Assembly (NCBI RefSeq): GCF_030269125.1
Contig: NZ_BSSM01000028.1
Location: 28,577 to 92,576, forward strand
Origin: Streptomyces hygroscopicus subsp. hygroscopicus
GTDB lineage: Bacteria > Actinomycetota > Actinomycetes > Streptomycetales > Streptomycetaceae
Length of the DNA: 64,000 bases
Reading direction: 5' to 3'
Position 1 is the stretch's first letter; each line of letters begins with the position of its first letter. The notes beneath the pieces were generated by a model. The model was not told the DNA's origin and did no database searches. It saw nothing but the letters and a program-made list of their open reading frames with translations. Shown piece after piece: positions 49,549 through 57,207 of this stretch. The position numbers and the translations under genes are program-made.

Positions 49549-51236
49549 ACGACACCGCCCTCGGCCGGCACCGGCGCCGTGCGCAGCGGCAGCCGCACCT
49601 CGAACACCGCGCCGCCGTCACCGGCGTCGTCCCGCACGGTGAGCGTGCCCGCGTGCCGGGCCACCGCCTGCCGTACGAGGGCGAGGCCGAGCCCCCGCCC
49701 GCCAGGCCCGGCCGGTTTGGTCGTGAACCCCCGCTGGAAGACCAGGTCGGCGTGGGCGGGGTCGACGCCGGGGCCGGTGTCGGCGACGCGCAGCACCAGC
49801 TCGGGGGCCGAGGGGTCCGCGGCCGAGGCGGAGCCGTCCGGGACGACCGGGACGTCCCGGGCCTCCGAGGCGTACGCCGTCACGGTCACCCGCGCCCGCG
49901 CGCTGCCCTGTGCCGCGTCCACCGCGTTGTCGATCAGATTGCCGAGGATGGTCACCAGGTCCCGCGCGGGCAGTTCGCCCGGCAGCAGACCGTCGTCCAG
50001 CCGGCTGTCCGGCGACACCACCAGCTCCACGCCCCGCTCGTTGGCCTGCGAGGTCTTGCCCAGCAGCAGCGCGGCGAGGACCGGCTCGCTCACCGCCGCC
50101 ACGACCTGGTCGGTCAGCGCCTGCGCCAGCTCCAGTTCGGCCGTGGCGAACTCCACCGCCTCCTCGGCCCGGCCCAGTTCGATCAGTGAGACCACGGTGT
50201 GCAGCCGGTTCGCCGCCTCGTGCGCCTGCGAGCGCAGCGCCTGGCTGAAACCCCGCTCCGTGTCCAGCTCGCCCATCAGCGACTGGAGTTCGGTGACGTC
50301 ACGCAGGGTGGCGACCGTACCCCGGTGTTCGCCGCCGGAGACCGGGGAGGTGTTGACCACCAGCACCCGGGACGCGGTCAGGTGCACCTCGTCCACCCGG
50401 GGCCGCGACGACAGCAGCGCGCCCGTCAGCGGGGCCGGCAGCGCCAGTTCGGCCACCGACCGGCCCACGACCTCGTCCTCCTCGCCGACCCCGAGCAGGT
50501 CCCGGCCGCCGTCGTTGATGAGCGCCACCCGGTACTGCCCGTCCAGCATGAGCAGCCCCTCGCGCACCGCGTGCAGCGCCGCCTGGTGGTAGTCGTGCAT
50601 CCGGCTCAGCTCGGTGGCGTTCATGTCGTGGGTGTGGCGGCGCAGCCGGGCGTTGATGACGTAGGTGCCCACCGCCCCCAGCAGCAGCGCCCCGCCGGCC
50701 ACCCCGAACAGCGCCGAGACCTGGTCCTGGAGCCGCTCGCTGATCCGGTCCACGGTGATCCCCGCGCTGACCAGGCCGACGATCCGGCCGCCGTCCGTGA
50801 CCGGGGTCACCGTGCGCACCGAGGGGCCGAGGGTGCCGGTGTAGGTCTCGGTGAAGGTGCGGCCCCGGCGCGCGGGGGCCGTGGTGCCGAGGAAGCGCTT
50901 GCCGATCTGCCGCGGGTCGGGGTGCGTCCAGCGGACCCCGGCCGGGGTCATGATCGTGATGAAGTCGACGTTGGTGTCGCGGGTGACCTTCAGGGCGTAA
51001 GGCTCCAGGAGCGCGCTCGGGTCCGGGGTGCGGATCGCCGTACGGACCGTGGGGGAGTCGGCGATCGACCGGGCCACCGCGGTGGCCTGCCGGGCGGCCG
51101 CGTCCTCGGCCTGCCGCCGGTCGCTGACGTAGGTGAACAGCGCGTATCCGGCCACGACCACCGCTATGAGCACCGCCTGCATGGCGAACAGCTGGCCCGC
51201 CAGGCTGCGAGGGCGGGTCATGGACGGGAGGCGCAT
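49545..51236 (-). CDS. Sensor histidine kinase, DcuS/CitA type
   Basis: A 563-residue membrane kinase. First span at about 15-37 (FAMQAVLIAVVVAGYALF), an extracytoplasmic PAS/CACHE sensor (TNVDFITIMTPAGVRWTHPD, TYTGTLGPSVRTVTPV), second span at about 176-197, a cytoplasmic PAS, then the unusual DcuS-type H-box (RSQAHEAANRLHTVVSLIEL) and ATPase motifs LGNLIDNAVDAA, VADTGPGVDP and GRGLGLALV. Co-translated with the response regulator; divergent from the dicarboxylate symporter, the likely target. The Arg/His pocket that binds citrate-like ligands in the sensor cannot be verified by eye. Confidence 0.93.
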   Translation of the reverse strand: MRLPSMTRPRSLAGQLFAMQAVLIAVVVAGYALFTYVSDRRQAEDAAARQATAVARSIADSPTVRTAIRTPDPSALLEPYALKVTRDTNVDFITIMTPAGVRWTHPDPRQIGKRFLGTTAPARRGRTFTETYTGTLGPSVRTVTPVTDGGRIVGLVSAGITVDRISERLQDQVSALFGVAGGALLLGAVGTYVINARLRRHTHDMNATELSRMHDYHQAALHAVREGLLMLDGQYRVALINDGGRDLLGVGEEDEVVGRSVAELALPAPLTGALLSSRPRVDEVHLTASRVLVVNTSPVSGGEHRGTVATLRDVTELQSLMGELDTERGFSQALRSQAHEAANRLHTVVSLIELGRAEEAVEFATAELELAQALTDQVVAAVSEPVLAALLLGKTSQANERGVELVVSPDSRLDDGLLPGELPARDLVTILGNLIDNAVDAAQGSARARVTVTAYASEARDVPVVPDGSASAADPSAPELVLRVADTGPGVDPAHADLVFQRGFTTKPAGPGGRGLGLALVRQAVARHAGTLTVRDDAGDGGAVFEVRLPLRTAPVPAEGGVV

Positions 51237-51389
51237 GTCAGCCAGTGTGCCCCCGGTTCACGCGTGAACTAAATGAACGCAAGGGTGACCGCCCTCACAG
51301 GACGGGAGATAGTCACCGCGTTCCCAGCATCGCCCGGACGTGAGCCGCACGCCGGTTGTGCACCGACGAAGACGTCAAGGAGGGCAGCC

Positions 51390-52766
51390 GTGGCCGCCAC
51401 CAGTCCCGATACGGCACCTGCCGCACCCCGCGCCCGGCGGGACCGGACCCATTACCTGTACATCGCCGTCATCGTGGCCGTCGTGCTCGGCATCGCGGTC
51501 GGCCTCATCTGGCCGGATGCCGCGGTCCAGCTCAAGCCGCTGGGCACCGGGTTCGTCAACCTGATCAAGATGATGATCTCACCGATCATCTTCTGCACGA
51601 TCGTGCTCGGGATCGGATCGGTGCGCAAGGCCGCCAAGGTGGGCGCCGTCGGCGGCATCGCCCTCGGCTACTTCCTCGTGATGTCGCTGGTGGCCCTCGC
51701 CATCGGGCTCGTCGTCGGCAACGTGCTGCACCCCGGCGCCGGACTCCATCTGACGGACGCCCTCAAGCAGACCGGACACGCCCAGGTCAGCAGCGAGGCG
51801 CTGCCGCCCGTCGACTTCGTCCTGTCGATCATCCCCCAGACCTTCGTCTCCGCCTTCACCGAGGGCCAGGTGCTGCAGACGCTCCTGGTCGCCCTGCTCG
51901 CCGGATTCGCGCTCCAGGCCATGGGCCCGGTCGGGCAGCCGGTGCTGCGCGGCGTCGAGCACATCCAGCGGCTCGTCTTCCGCATCCTGTCCATGGTCAT
52001 GTGGGCCGCGCCGGTCGGCGCCTTCGGAGCGATCGCCGCGGTCACCGGTTCGGCCGGCCTGGACGCGCTGAAGAGCCTCGCCGTGCTGATGCTCGGTTTC
52101 TACGTCACCTGCGTGCTGTTCGTCTTCGTGGTGCTCGGCGCGGTGCTGCGGATCGTCGCCGGGGTGAACGTCTTCTCCCTGTGCAAGTACCTCGCCCGCG
52201 AGTTCCTGCTGATCCTGTCCACGTCCTCCTCCGAGTCCGCGCTGCCGCGTCTGATCGCGAAGATGGAGCACCTCGGCGTCAGCAAGCCGGTCGTCGGCAT
52301 CACCGTGCCGACCGGGTACTCCTTCAACCTCGACGGCACGATGATCTACATGACCATGGCGTCGCTGTACATCGCGGACGCGCTGGGCACGCCGATGTCG
52401 GTCGGCGAGCAGATTCCGCTGCTGCTGTTCCTGCTGCTCGCGTCGAAGGGCGCGGCGGGCGTCAGCGGCGCGGGCCTCGCCACGCTGGCCGGCGGCCTCC
52501 AGTCGCACAAGCCCGCGCTGGTGGACGGCGTCGGCCTCATCGTCGGCATCGACCGCTTCATGAGCGAGGCGCGGGCGCTGACGAACTTCGCGGGCAACGC
52601 GGTCGCCACGGTGCTCGTGGGGACGTGGACCAAGGAGATCGACGACGAGCGGGTGCGGAAGGTGCTCGCGGGGGAACTGCCGTTCGAGGAGACGGCGATG
52701 GACGCCGCGGCGGGTACGGTGGCCGAGGTCCCCGAGCCGCGCGAGGAGAGGCTGGCCAAGGCGTAG
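51390..52766 (+). CDS. Dicarboxylate:cation symporter (DctA/GltP family)
   Basis: A 458-residue secondary transporter for C4-dicarboxylates (succinate, fumarate, malate) of the DAACS family, about eight spans plus two re-entrant loops. Signature motifs: LSTSSSESALPRLIAKME (first hairpin), GYSFNLDGTMIYMTMASLYI (NxDG in span 7), SKGAAGVSGAGLATLAGGL (second hairpin) and GIDRFMSEARALTNFAGNAV. The GTG at 51390 has AAGGAGGG 5 nt upstream, whereas the frame from 51273 would overlap the promoter. Divergent from the DcuSR-like two-component genes, which probably regulate it. Confidence 0.95.
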   Translation: MAATSPDTAPAAPRARRDRTHYLYIAVIVAVVLGIAVGLIWPDAAVQLKPLGTGFVNLIKMMISPIIFCTIVLGIGSVRKAAKVGAVGGIALGYFLVMSLVALAIGLVVGNVLHPGAGLHLTDALKQTGHAQVSSEALPPVDFVLSIIPQTFVSAFTEGQVLQTLLVALLAGFALQAMGPVGQPVLRGVEHIQRLVFRILSMVMWAAPVGAFGAIAAVTGSAGLDALKSLAVLMLGFYVTCVLFVFVVLGAVLRIVAGVNVFSLCKYLAREFLLILSTSSSESALPRLIAKMEHLGVSKPVVGITVPTGYSFNLDGTMIYMTMASLYIADALGTPMSVGEQIPLLLFLLLASKGAAGVSGAGLATLAGGLQSHKPALVDGVGLIVGIDRFMSEARALTNFAGNAVATVLVGTWTKEIDDERVRKVLAGELPFEETAMDAAAGTVAEVPEPREERLAKA

Positions 52767-52809
52767 TCCCACCCCATTGGCCGGCCAAGGCCCGGCCCCA
52801 CCCCCTTCT

Positions 52810-52850
52810 CCGGATGCCCGGCCCCGCCTGAACCGGGGCCGGGCGTCCGG
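52810..52850. terminator. Bidirectional terminator
   Basis: CCGGATGCCCGGCCCC pairs with GGGGCCGGGCGTCCGG (16 bp, one G-U) around a 9-nt loop, between the convergent symporter and TetR genes. Confidence 0.85.
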
Positions 52851-52861
52851 CCGTTTCCGGA

Positions 52862-53485
52862 CTACATGTCCGAACTCACCTCGGCCACCAGCGCGGTGGC
52901 CGCCGAGGCGGGTACGCCCGCCGTGGTCAGGATGGTGACCGCGGCGGAGCGGCCCGCCTCCTGTGCTGCCAGCAGGCCGTCGTTGACCGCCTCCATGACC
53001 GCGAAGACGGTCTGCTCGTGCACGTAGGCGAGCGCGGGCGCGGGCAGCGGCGAGGTGAACACCCCCTCGTCCAGGCCCTGCTGGAGCAGCCTGACCTTGG
53101 CCGCGCGGAGCGGGGCGAGGCGTTCGCGGATGCCCTGGACGGTGACCGTGCGCTGGGCCAGGGCGATCAGCAGCCGGTAGCGGTCGGCGGTCGCCCAGAG
53201 CGCGAGCACCGAGCGGGCGAGCGCCTCCGCCGGGTCCGTCACCCCCGTGCGCACCGCCGCGTCCGCGTCGGCCAGCGCCTGCACCGCCTCGTCGGTGAGG
53301 GTGCTGATCAGCGCCTCGCGGCTGGGGAAGTGGCCGTACACGGTCCGTCGTACGACTCCGGCGGCGCGCGCGATCTGGTCCATCGAGGCGTCCGGGTCGC
53401 GCAGCAGCTCGGCGAGGGCGACGTCGAGGATGCGGCGCCGGTTGGCGTCGGCGCGGCTGGGGTTACCGGTGGTCATGGCAGCCAT
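52862..53485 (-). CDS. TetR family regulator of the MFS efflux gene
   Basis: A 207-residue TetR protein: DASMDQIARAAGVVRRTVYG HTH (about residues 33-52), then HFPSREALISTLTDEAVQAL. The C-terminal domain is variable. The ATG at 53485 has GGAGAGG 9 nt upstream, whereas the frame to 53563 runs through the operators. It is divergent from a DHA2-type MFS gene with three TTGCAC/GTGCAA dyads between them, so it most likely represses both itself and the pump. Confidence 0.93.
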   Translation of the reverse strand: MAAMTTGNPSRADANRRRILDVALAELLRDPDASMDQIARAAGVVRRTVYGHFPSREALISTLTDEAVQALADADAAVRTGVTDPAEALARSVLALWATADRYRLLIALAQRTVTVQGIRERLAPLRAAKVRLLQQGLDEGVFTSPLPAPALAYVHEQTVFAVMEAVNDGLLAAQEAGRSAAVTILTTAGVPASAATALVAEVSSDM

Positions 53486-53528
53486 TCTGCACGTCCTCTC
53501 CGGAGTGGCCGGTACGCCCTCCCGCGAC

Positions 53529-53546
53529 TTGCACAGCATTATGCAA
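53529..53546. promoter_or_regulatory. TetR operator 1 of the efflux pair
   Basis: TTGCACA-GCAT-TATGCAA, 18 bp, one mismatch. Contains TTGCAC that may serve as -35 for the pump gene (17 bp before TACATT at 53552-53557). Confidence 0.75.
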
Positions 53547-53555
53547 CGGCGTACA

Positions 53556-53573
53556 TTGCACATCGTTGTGCAA
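53556..53573. promoter_or_regulatory. TetR operator 2 of the efflux pair
   Basis: TTGCACA-TCGT-TGTGCAA, perfect 7-bp arms, overlapping the end of the presumed -10 and the expected start point. Directly abuts operator 3. Confidence 0.8.
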
Positions 53574-53591
53574 TTGCACGATGGTGTGCAA
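53574..53591. promoter_or_regulatory. TetR operator 3 of the efflux pair
   Basis: TTGCAC-GATGGT-GTGCAA, 6-bp arms. Adjacent to operator 2 with no gap, so two repressor dimers would stack head to tail 18 bp apart. Confidence 0.75.
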
Positions 53592-53628
53592 GTTCCGTCG
53601 CGAATCCGAGGAAGGCAACCCCCCTGCC

Positions 53629-55299
53629 ATGCGACTCGTCATGACCGAACCGGTCGAGAAGATGGAGCGCCCCTACGCCCGGCGCTGGTGGGCACTGCTC
53701 GTGCTCTGCCTGAGCCTGCTGATCATCGTGATGGCCAACACGGCCCTCACGGTCGCGGCGCCCGACATGACGAAGGACCTCGGCCTCTCCAGCGCCGACC
53801 TCCAGTGGGTGATCGACGGCTACACCGTGCCCTACGCGGCGCTGATGCTGCTGCTCGGCGCGATCGGCGACAAGTACAGCCGACGCGGGGCCCTCGTGCT
53901 CGGCCTGCTGGTCTTCGGCGGCGGCGCGGTCTTCGGCTACCTCGCGGACAGCGCGGCGACCGTGATCGCGGCGCGCGCCGTGATGGGCGTCGGCGCGGCG
54001 CTGATCATGCCGGCCACGCTGTCGCTGCTCGCGGCGACCTTCCCGCGGGCCGAGCGAGCCAAGGCGATCACGCTGTGGACGGCGACGGCGGGCCTCGCCA
54101 TCGCCGCGGGCCCGGTGGTCGCGGGCGCGCTGCTGCGCGACCACGGCTGGTCCTCGACGTTCCTGATCAACGTGCCGATCGCGGCCGTCGCCCTCCTCGC
54201 CGCACTCGTCCTCGTCCCGCCGTCCAAGGCCGGCCACCACGACCGCGTCGACTACGTCGGCGGCCTGCTGTCGGTGATCTGGACCGGCTCACTCGTCTAC
54301 ATGATCATCCAGGGACCGCACTTCGGCTGGAGCGGCAAGGCCGTCGCCGCCGCCGTGATCGCGGGCGTCGGCCTGATCGCCTTCGTCCTGTGGGAGCTGC
54401 GCCACCCGCGCCCGATCCTGGACGTCCGCCGCTTCGCGCACCGCCGCTTCGCGGGCTCCAACCTGGCCGTCGCCCTGTTCTTCCTGGCCGTCTTCGGCGC
54501 GTTCTACTTCCTCACCCAGCACCTCCAGTTCGTCCTCGGCTACGACGCCCTGGAGACCGGCGTACGGATGCTGCCGCTGGCCGGCGCCGTGTTCGTCGGC
54601 TCGGCCCTCACCGGCTGGCTCACCCCGCGTGTCGGCATGAAGTGGACCGTCACCGCGGGCATGGTCGGCGGCACGGCGGCGCTGGCCCTGCTGACCCAGG
54701 TGGACGCCGGTTCGACGTACGGCGACTTCCTGGCCCCGCTGATCATCCTCGGCCTCGCCATCGGCCTCGCCCTCTCGCCCTGCACGGACGCGATCATGGG
54801 CGCGTTCCCCGAGTCCGAACTGGGCGTCGGCGGCGCGGTCAACGACACCTCGCTGGAGCTCGGCGGCTCCCTCGGCATCGCCATCCTCGGCTCGCTGCTG
54901 GCCACGTCGTACGGCGACCACCTCACCGACGCCACCGCCGGCAGCAAGCTCCCGCCGAGCGCCCTGGAGAGCGCCCAGGACTCGGTCGGCGCCGGCTACG
55001 CCGTCGCCCAGGGCATCGCCGACAAGGCCCACCAGGTCGCCGCCCAGGCCGCCCACGCGAGCACCCCCCAGCAGGCCGCCCAGCTCAAGCAGCAGGCCAC
55101 CGAGCTGGCCACCGGCGCCCACCGGATGGCCGAGGCCGTCGGCTCCTCCTTCTCCGACGCCGTCGCCCACACCAGCCTGGTCGGCGCGGTCATCCTCGGC
55201 ATCGGCACCGTCCTGGTCGCCTTCCTGCTGCCGCGCCGCGCGACGTCCGCCGAAGTGGAGGAAGCGAGGAAGGAACTGGCGGAAACCACCGCCGGCTGA
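53629..55299 (+). CDS. MFS multidrug transporter, DHA2 (14-span) family
   Basis: A 556-residue proton-coupled drug exporter of the EmrB/QacA type. LVLCLSLLIIVMANTALTVA is span 1, GAIGDKYSRRGALVLG is motif A, SADLQWVIDGYTVPYAALML is the DHA2 motif D1 region, and AGPVVAGALL resembles motif C. An Ala/Gln-rich extracytoplasmic loop (QAAQLKQQATELATGAHRMA) precedes the last span. ATG 53629 has GAGGAAGG 13 nt upstream; ATG 53641 is an alternative. Controlled by the divergent TetR gene through three operators. Substrate unknown. Confidence 0.92.
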   Translation: MRLVMTEPVEKMERPYARRWWALLVLCLSLLIIVMANTALTVAAPDMTKDLGLSSADLQWVIDGYTVPYAALMLLLGAIGDKYSRRGALVLGLLVFGGGAVFGYLADSAATVIAARAVMGVGAALIMPATLSLLAATFPRAERAKAITLWTATAGLAIAAGPVVAGALLRDHGWSSTFLINVPIAAVALLAALVLVPPSKAGHHDRVDYVGGLLSVIWTGSLVYMIIQGPHFGWSGKAVAAAVIAGVGLIAFVLWELRHPRPILDVRRFAHRRFAGSNLAVALFFLAVFGAFYFLTQHLQFVLGYDALETGVRMLPLAGAVFVGSALTGWLTPRVGMKWTVTAGMVGGTAALALLTQVDAGSTYGDFLAPLIILGLAIGLALSPCTDAIMGAFPESELGVGGAVNDTSLELGGSLGIAILGSLLATSYGDHLTDATAGSKLPPSALESAQDSVGAGYAVAQGIADKAHQVAAQAAHASTPQQAAQLKQQATELATGAHRMAEAVGSSFSDAVAHTSLVGAVILGIGTVLVAFLLPRRATSAEVEEARKELAETTAG

Positions 55300-55394
55300 C
55301 GCTTTCTCGCCAACATCCACTAACGTGCCGTGCCGGATGACCGGAACGGCACGTCGGTGTGTGGCGTCTGTAGGTGCATGGAGGCACGGGGGAC

Positions 55395-56159
55395 ATGAAG
55401 ATCGACTGGGACCGGCGGACCTGCGCGCGCAAGGGGCACGTGACCTACGCGCCGGACGATCCGCGGCTGAGGGTACGGCTGCACGCGCAGACCGCGCTCG
55501 GGGACGTGTGGCGCTGTCTGCGCTGCGGTGACTTCGTGCTCGGCGAGCCGCACGGGTCGGGGCCGGCGGAGGACGCGCCGCTGGTGCCGCGCGGCAAGGT
55601 GCTGCGGGACCTGTTCATCCTGCGGTTCCTCGCGATCGAGCGGGCCGTGCGCGGGGTGTTCATCGTCCTGGTCGCGGTGGCGGTGTGGAAGTTCAGCAAC
55701 AGCCAGGACGCGGTACGGCGGCTGTTCAACGAGTACCTGACCGTCCTGCGCCCCGTCTTCCGCCACTTCCACTACGACCTCGACCACTCGCCGGTGATCG
55801 GCTCCATCCAGAAGGCCTTCGGCTACAAGCACTCCACGCTCCTCCTGGTCGCCGGAGTCCTCCTCGCCTACGCCCTGGTGGAACTGGTCGAGGCGGTGGG
55901 CCTGTGGCGGGCCAAGCGCTGGGCGGAATACCTGACCGTGGTCGCCACCGCCGCCTTCCTCCCCCTGGAGATCTACGAGCTGACCGAGAAGATCAGCTAC
56001 GTCAAGATCGCCACCCTCACCCTCAACATCCTCGCCGTCCTCTACATCGCCCTCGCCAAACGCCTCTTCGGCCTGCGCGGCGGCCGCCGCGCATTCGACG
56101 AGGAACGCCACAGCGCGTCGCTGCTGGAGGTGGAGGAGTCGGCGGGGGTGCTGGTCTGA
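55395..56159 (+). CDS. DUF2127 membrane protein
   Basis: A 254-residue protein with an N-terminal cytoplasmic domain containing two Cys pairs (RTCARKGHVTY and WRCLRCGDFV, a possible metal site) and four spans of the DUF2127 family (FLAIERAVRGVFIVLVAVAV, TLLLVAGVLLAYALVELVEA, YLTVVATAAFLPLEIYEL, LTLNILAVLYIALAKRLF). The ATG follows GGGGGAC closely. Monocistronic by spacing. No function is known for the family. Confidence 0.88.
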   Translation: MKIDWDRRTCARKGHVTYAPDDPRLRVRLHAQTALGDVWRCLRCGDFVLGEPHGSGPAEDAPLVPRGKVLRDLFILRFLAIERAVRGVFIVLVAVAVWKFSNSQDAVRRLFNEYLTVLRPVFRHFHYDLDHSPVIGSIQKAFGYKHSTLLLVAGVLLAYALVELVEAVGLWRAKRWAEYLTVVATAAFLPLEIYELTEKISYVKIATLTLNILAVLYIALAKRLFGLRGGRRAFDEERHSASLLEVEESAGVLV

Positions 56160-56275
56160 GGACCGCCGCCCGCGCACGCGGGACCGCCGCGCCCCGTCGG
56201 GTGCGGCGGTCCCGTGCTGTACCGGGAGCCCAGGCCGGTCCTCGCCCCGGTGCCGGACCGGGTCCGCCGCGCCGT

Positions 56276-56306
56276 TTGCCTTGACGTCCGCGTCAAGTCC
56301 TACCGT
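56276..56306 (+). promoter_or_regulatory. merR-trxA promoter with MerR-type dyad
   Basis: TTGCCT (56276-56281), a 19-bp spacer and TACCGT (56301-56306). The dyad CTTGAC-GTCCGC-GTCAAG occupies 56280-56297, inside the spacer. The over-long 19-bp spacer with a central dyad is the hallmark of promoters activated by MerR-family proteins. The start would fall at the merR ATG (56314). Confidence 0.7.
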
Positions 56307-56313
56307 CGTATCC

Positions 56314-56742
56314 ATGCGAATCGGCGAGCTGGCCGCTCGGGCCGGGACCACGACGCGGGCCCTGCGGTACTACGAGGCGCGGGGGCTGCTTCCGGCGCGG
56401 CGGGACGAGAAGGGCCATCGGGCGTACGGCGAGGAGGACCTGCGGCTGCTGGAGCAGATCAGAACGCTGCGGGACTTCGGGTTCGAGCTGGAGGAGACGC
56501 GGCCGTTCGTGGAGTGTCTGCGGGCGGGACACCCGGAGGGGGACTCCTGTCCGGCGTCGCTCGTGGTCTACCGGCGCAAGCTCGCGGAGCTTGACGCGCT
56601 CATCGGACAGCTGACGGAGGTGCGGGAGACCGTCGCGGGGCAGCTGCGGCGGGCCGAGCGGGCCCGCGACGCGCTGGCCGCCGACGCGCCGGCTCCGGGG
56701 GGTCCGGAGCCTCTGTGCGAACTGGGAGGGCAATTCTCATGA
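56314..56742 (+). CDS. MerR family regulator
   Basis: A 142-residue MerR protein: IGELAARAGTTTRALRYYEA (HTH), LLPARRDEKGHRAYGEEDL (wing), then a coiled-coil dimer helix. One Cys in FVECLRAGHPEGDSCPASL and a second six residues from its end form a C-x(10)-C pair that could bind metal or sense thiol stress. The first codons are ATGCGAATCGG with no SD, and the promoter's start coincides with the ATG (leaderless). The stop overlaps trxA by 4 bp, so the regulator controls its own operon with thioredoxin. Confidence 0.92.
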   Translation: MRIGELAARAGTTTRALRYYEARGLLPARRDEKGHRAYGEEDLRLLEQIRTLRDFGFELEETRPFVECLRAGHPEGDSCPASLVVYRRKLAELDALIGQLTEVRETVAGQLRRAERARDALAADAPAPGGPEPLCELGGQFS

Positions 56743-57071
56743 GCTTGACGAATGGACTCGCCGAGGTGACGGACGCCGATTTCGAGGAGGAGGTGATCGG
56801 CGCCGGCCTGCCGGTGCTGGTGCAGTTCACGGCCGACTGGTGCGGGCCCTGCCGGCAGCTCGCGCCGGTGCTCAGGGACATCGCCCGGGAGGAGGGGGAC
56901 CGGGTGAAGGTCGTACAGGTGGACGTCGACCGCAATCCCCGGACGACCCTCGCCTACCGCGTGCTGTCCACGCCCACCCTCATGCTCTTCCGGGACGGTG
57001 GGCCCGTGCGGTCCATGGTGGGTGCGCGGCCCAAGCGGCGGCTCCTGGCGGAACTCGACGACGCGCTGTAA
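56739..57071 (+). CDS. trxA: Thioredoxin
   Basis: A 110-residue thioredoxin with the classical active site FTADWCGPCRQLAPVL and cis-Pro loop VLSTPTLMLFRDG. It reduces protein disulfides in the cytoplasm. ATG overlaps the merR stop (ATGA). A strong terminator follows 16 bp after the stop. Its pairing with a Cys-bearing MerR regulator suggests induction by thiol stress or metals. Confidence 0.95.
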   Translation: MSLTNGLAEVTDADFEEEVIGAGLPVLVQFTADWCGPCRQLAPVLRDIAREEGDRVKVVQVDVDRNPRTTLAYRVLSTPTLMLFRDGGPVRSMVGARPKRRLLAELDDAL

Positions 57072-57086
57072 AGCGATCCGCACACG

Positions 57087-57122
57087 AGAAATCCCCCGGA
57101 CAATTGCGTCCGGGGGATTTCT
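57087..57122 (+). terminator. Terminator of merR-trxA
   Basis: Perfect 15-bp stem AGAAATCCCCCGGAC / GTCCGGGGGATTTCT with a 6-nt AATTGC loop. Confidence 0.9.
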
Positions 57123-57207
57123 GCGCGTATATTCGGTGGTTCGTGACTTCACGCAAGCGGGTCACGGAAAAGCTTTGTGGGCACAGTATATCCGAGCGGG
57201 AGCGGAA

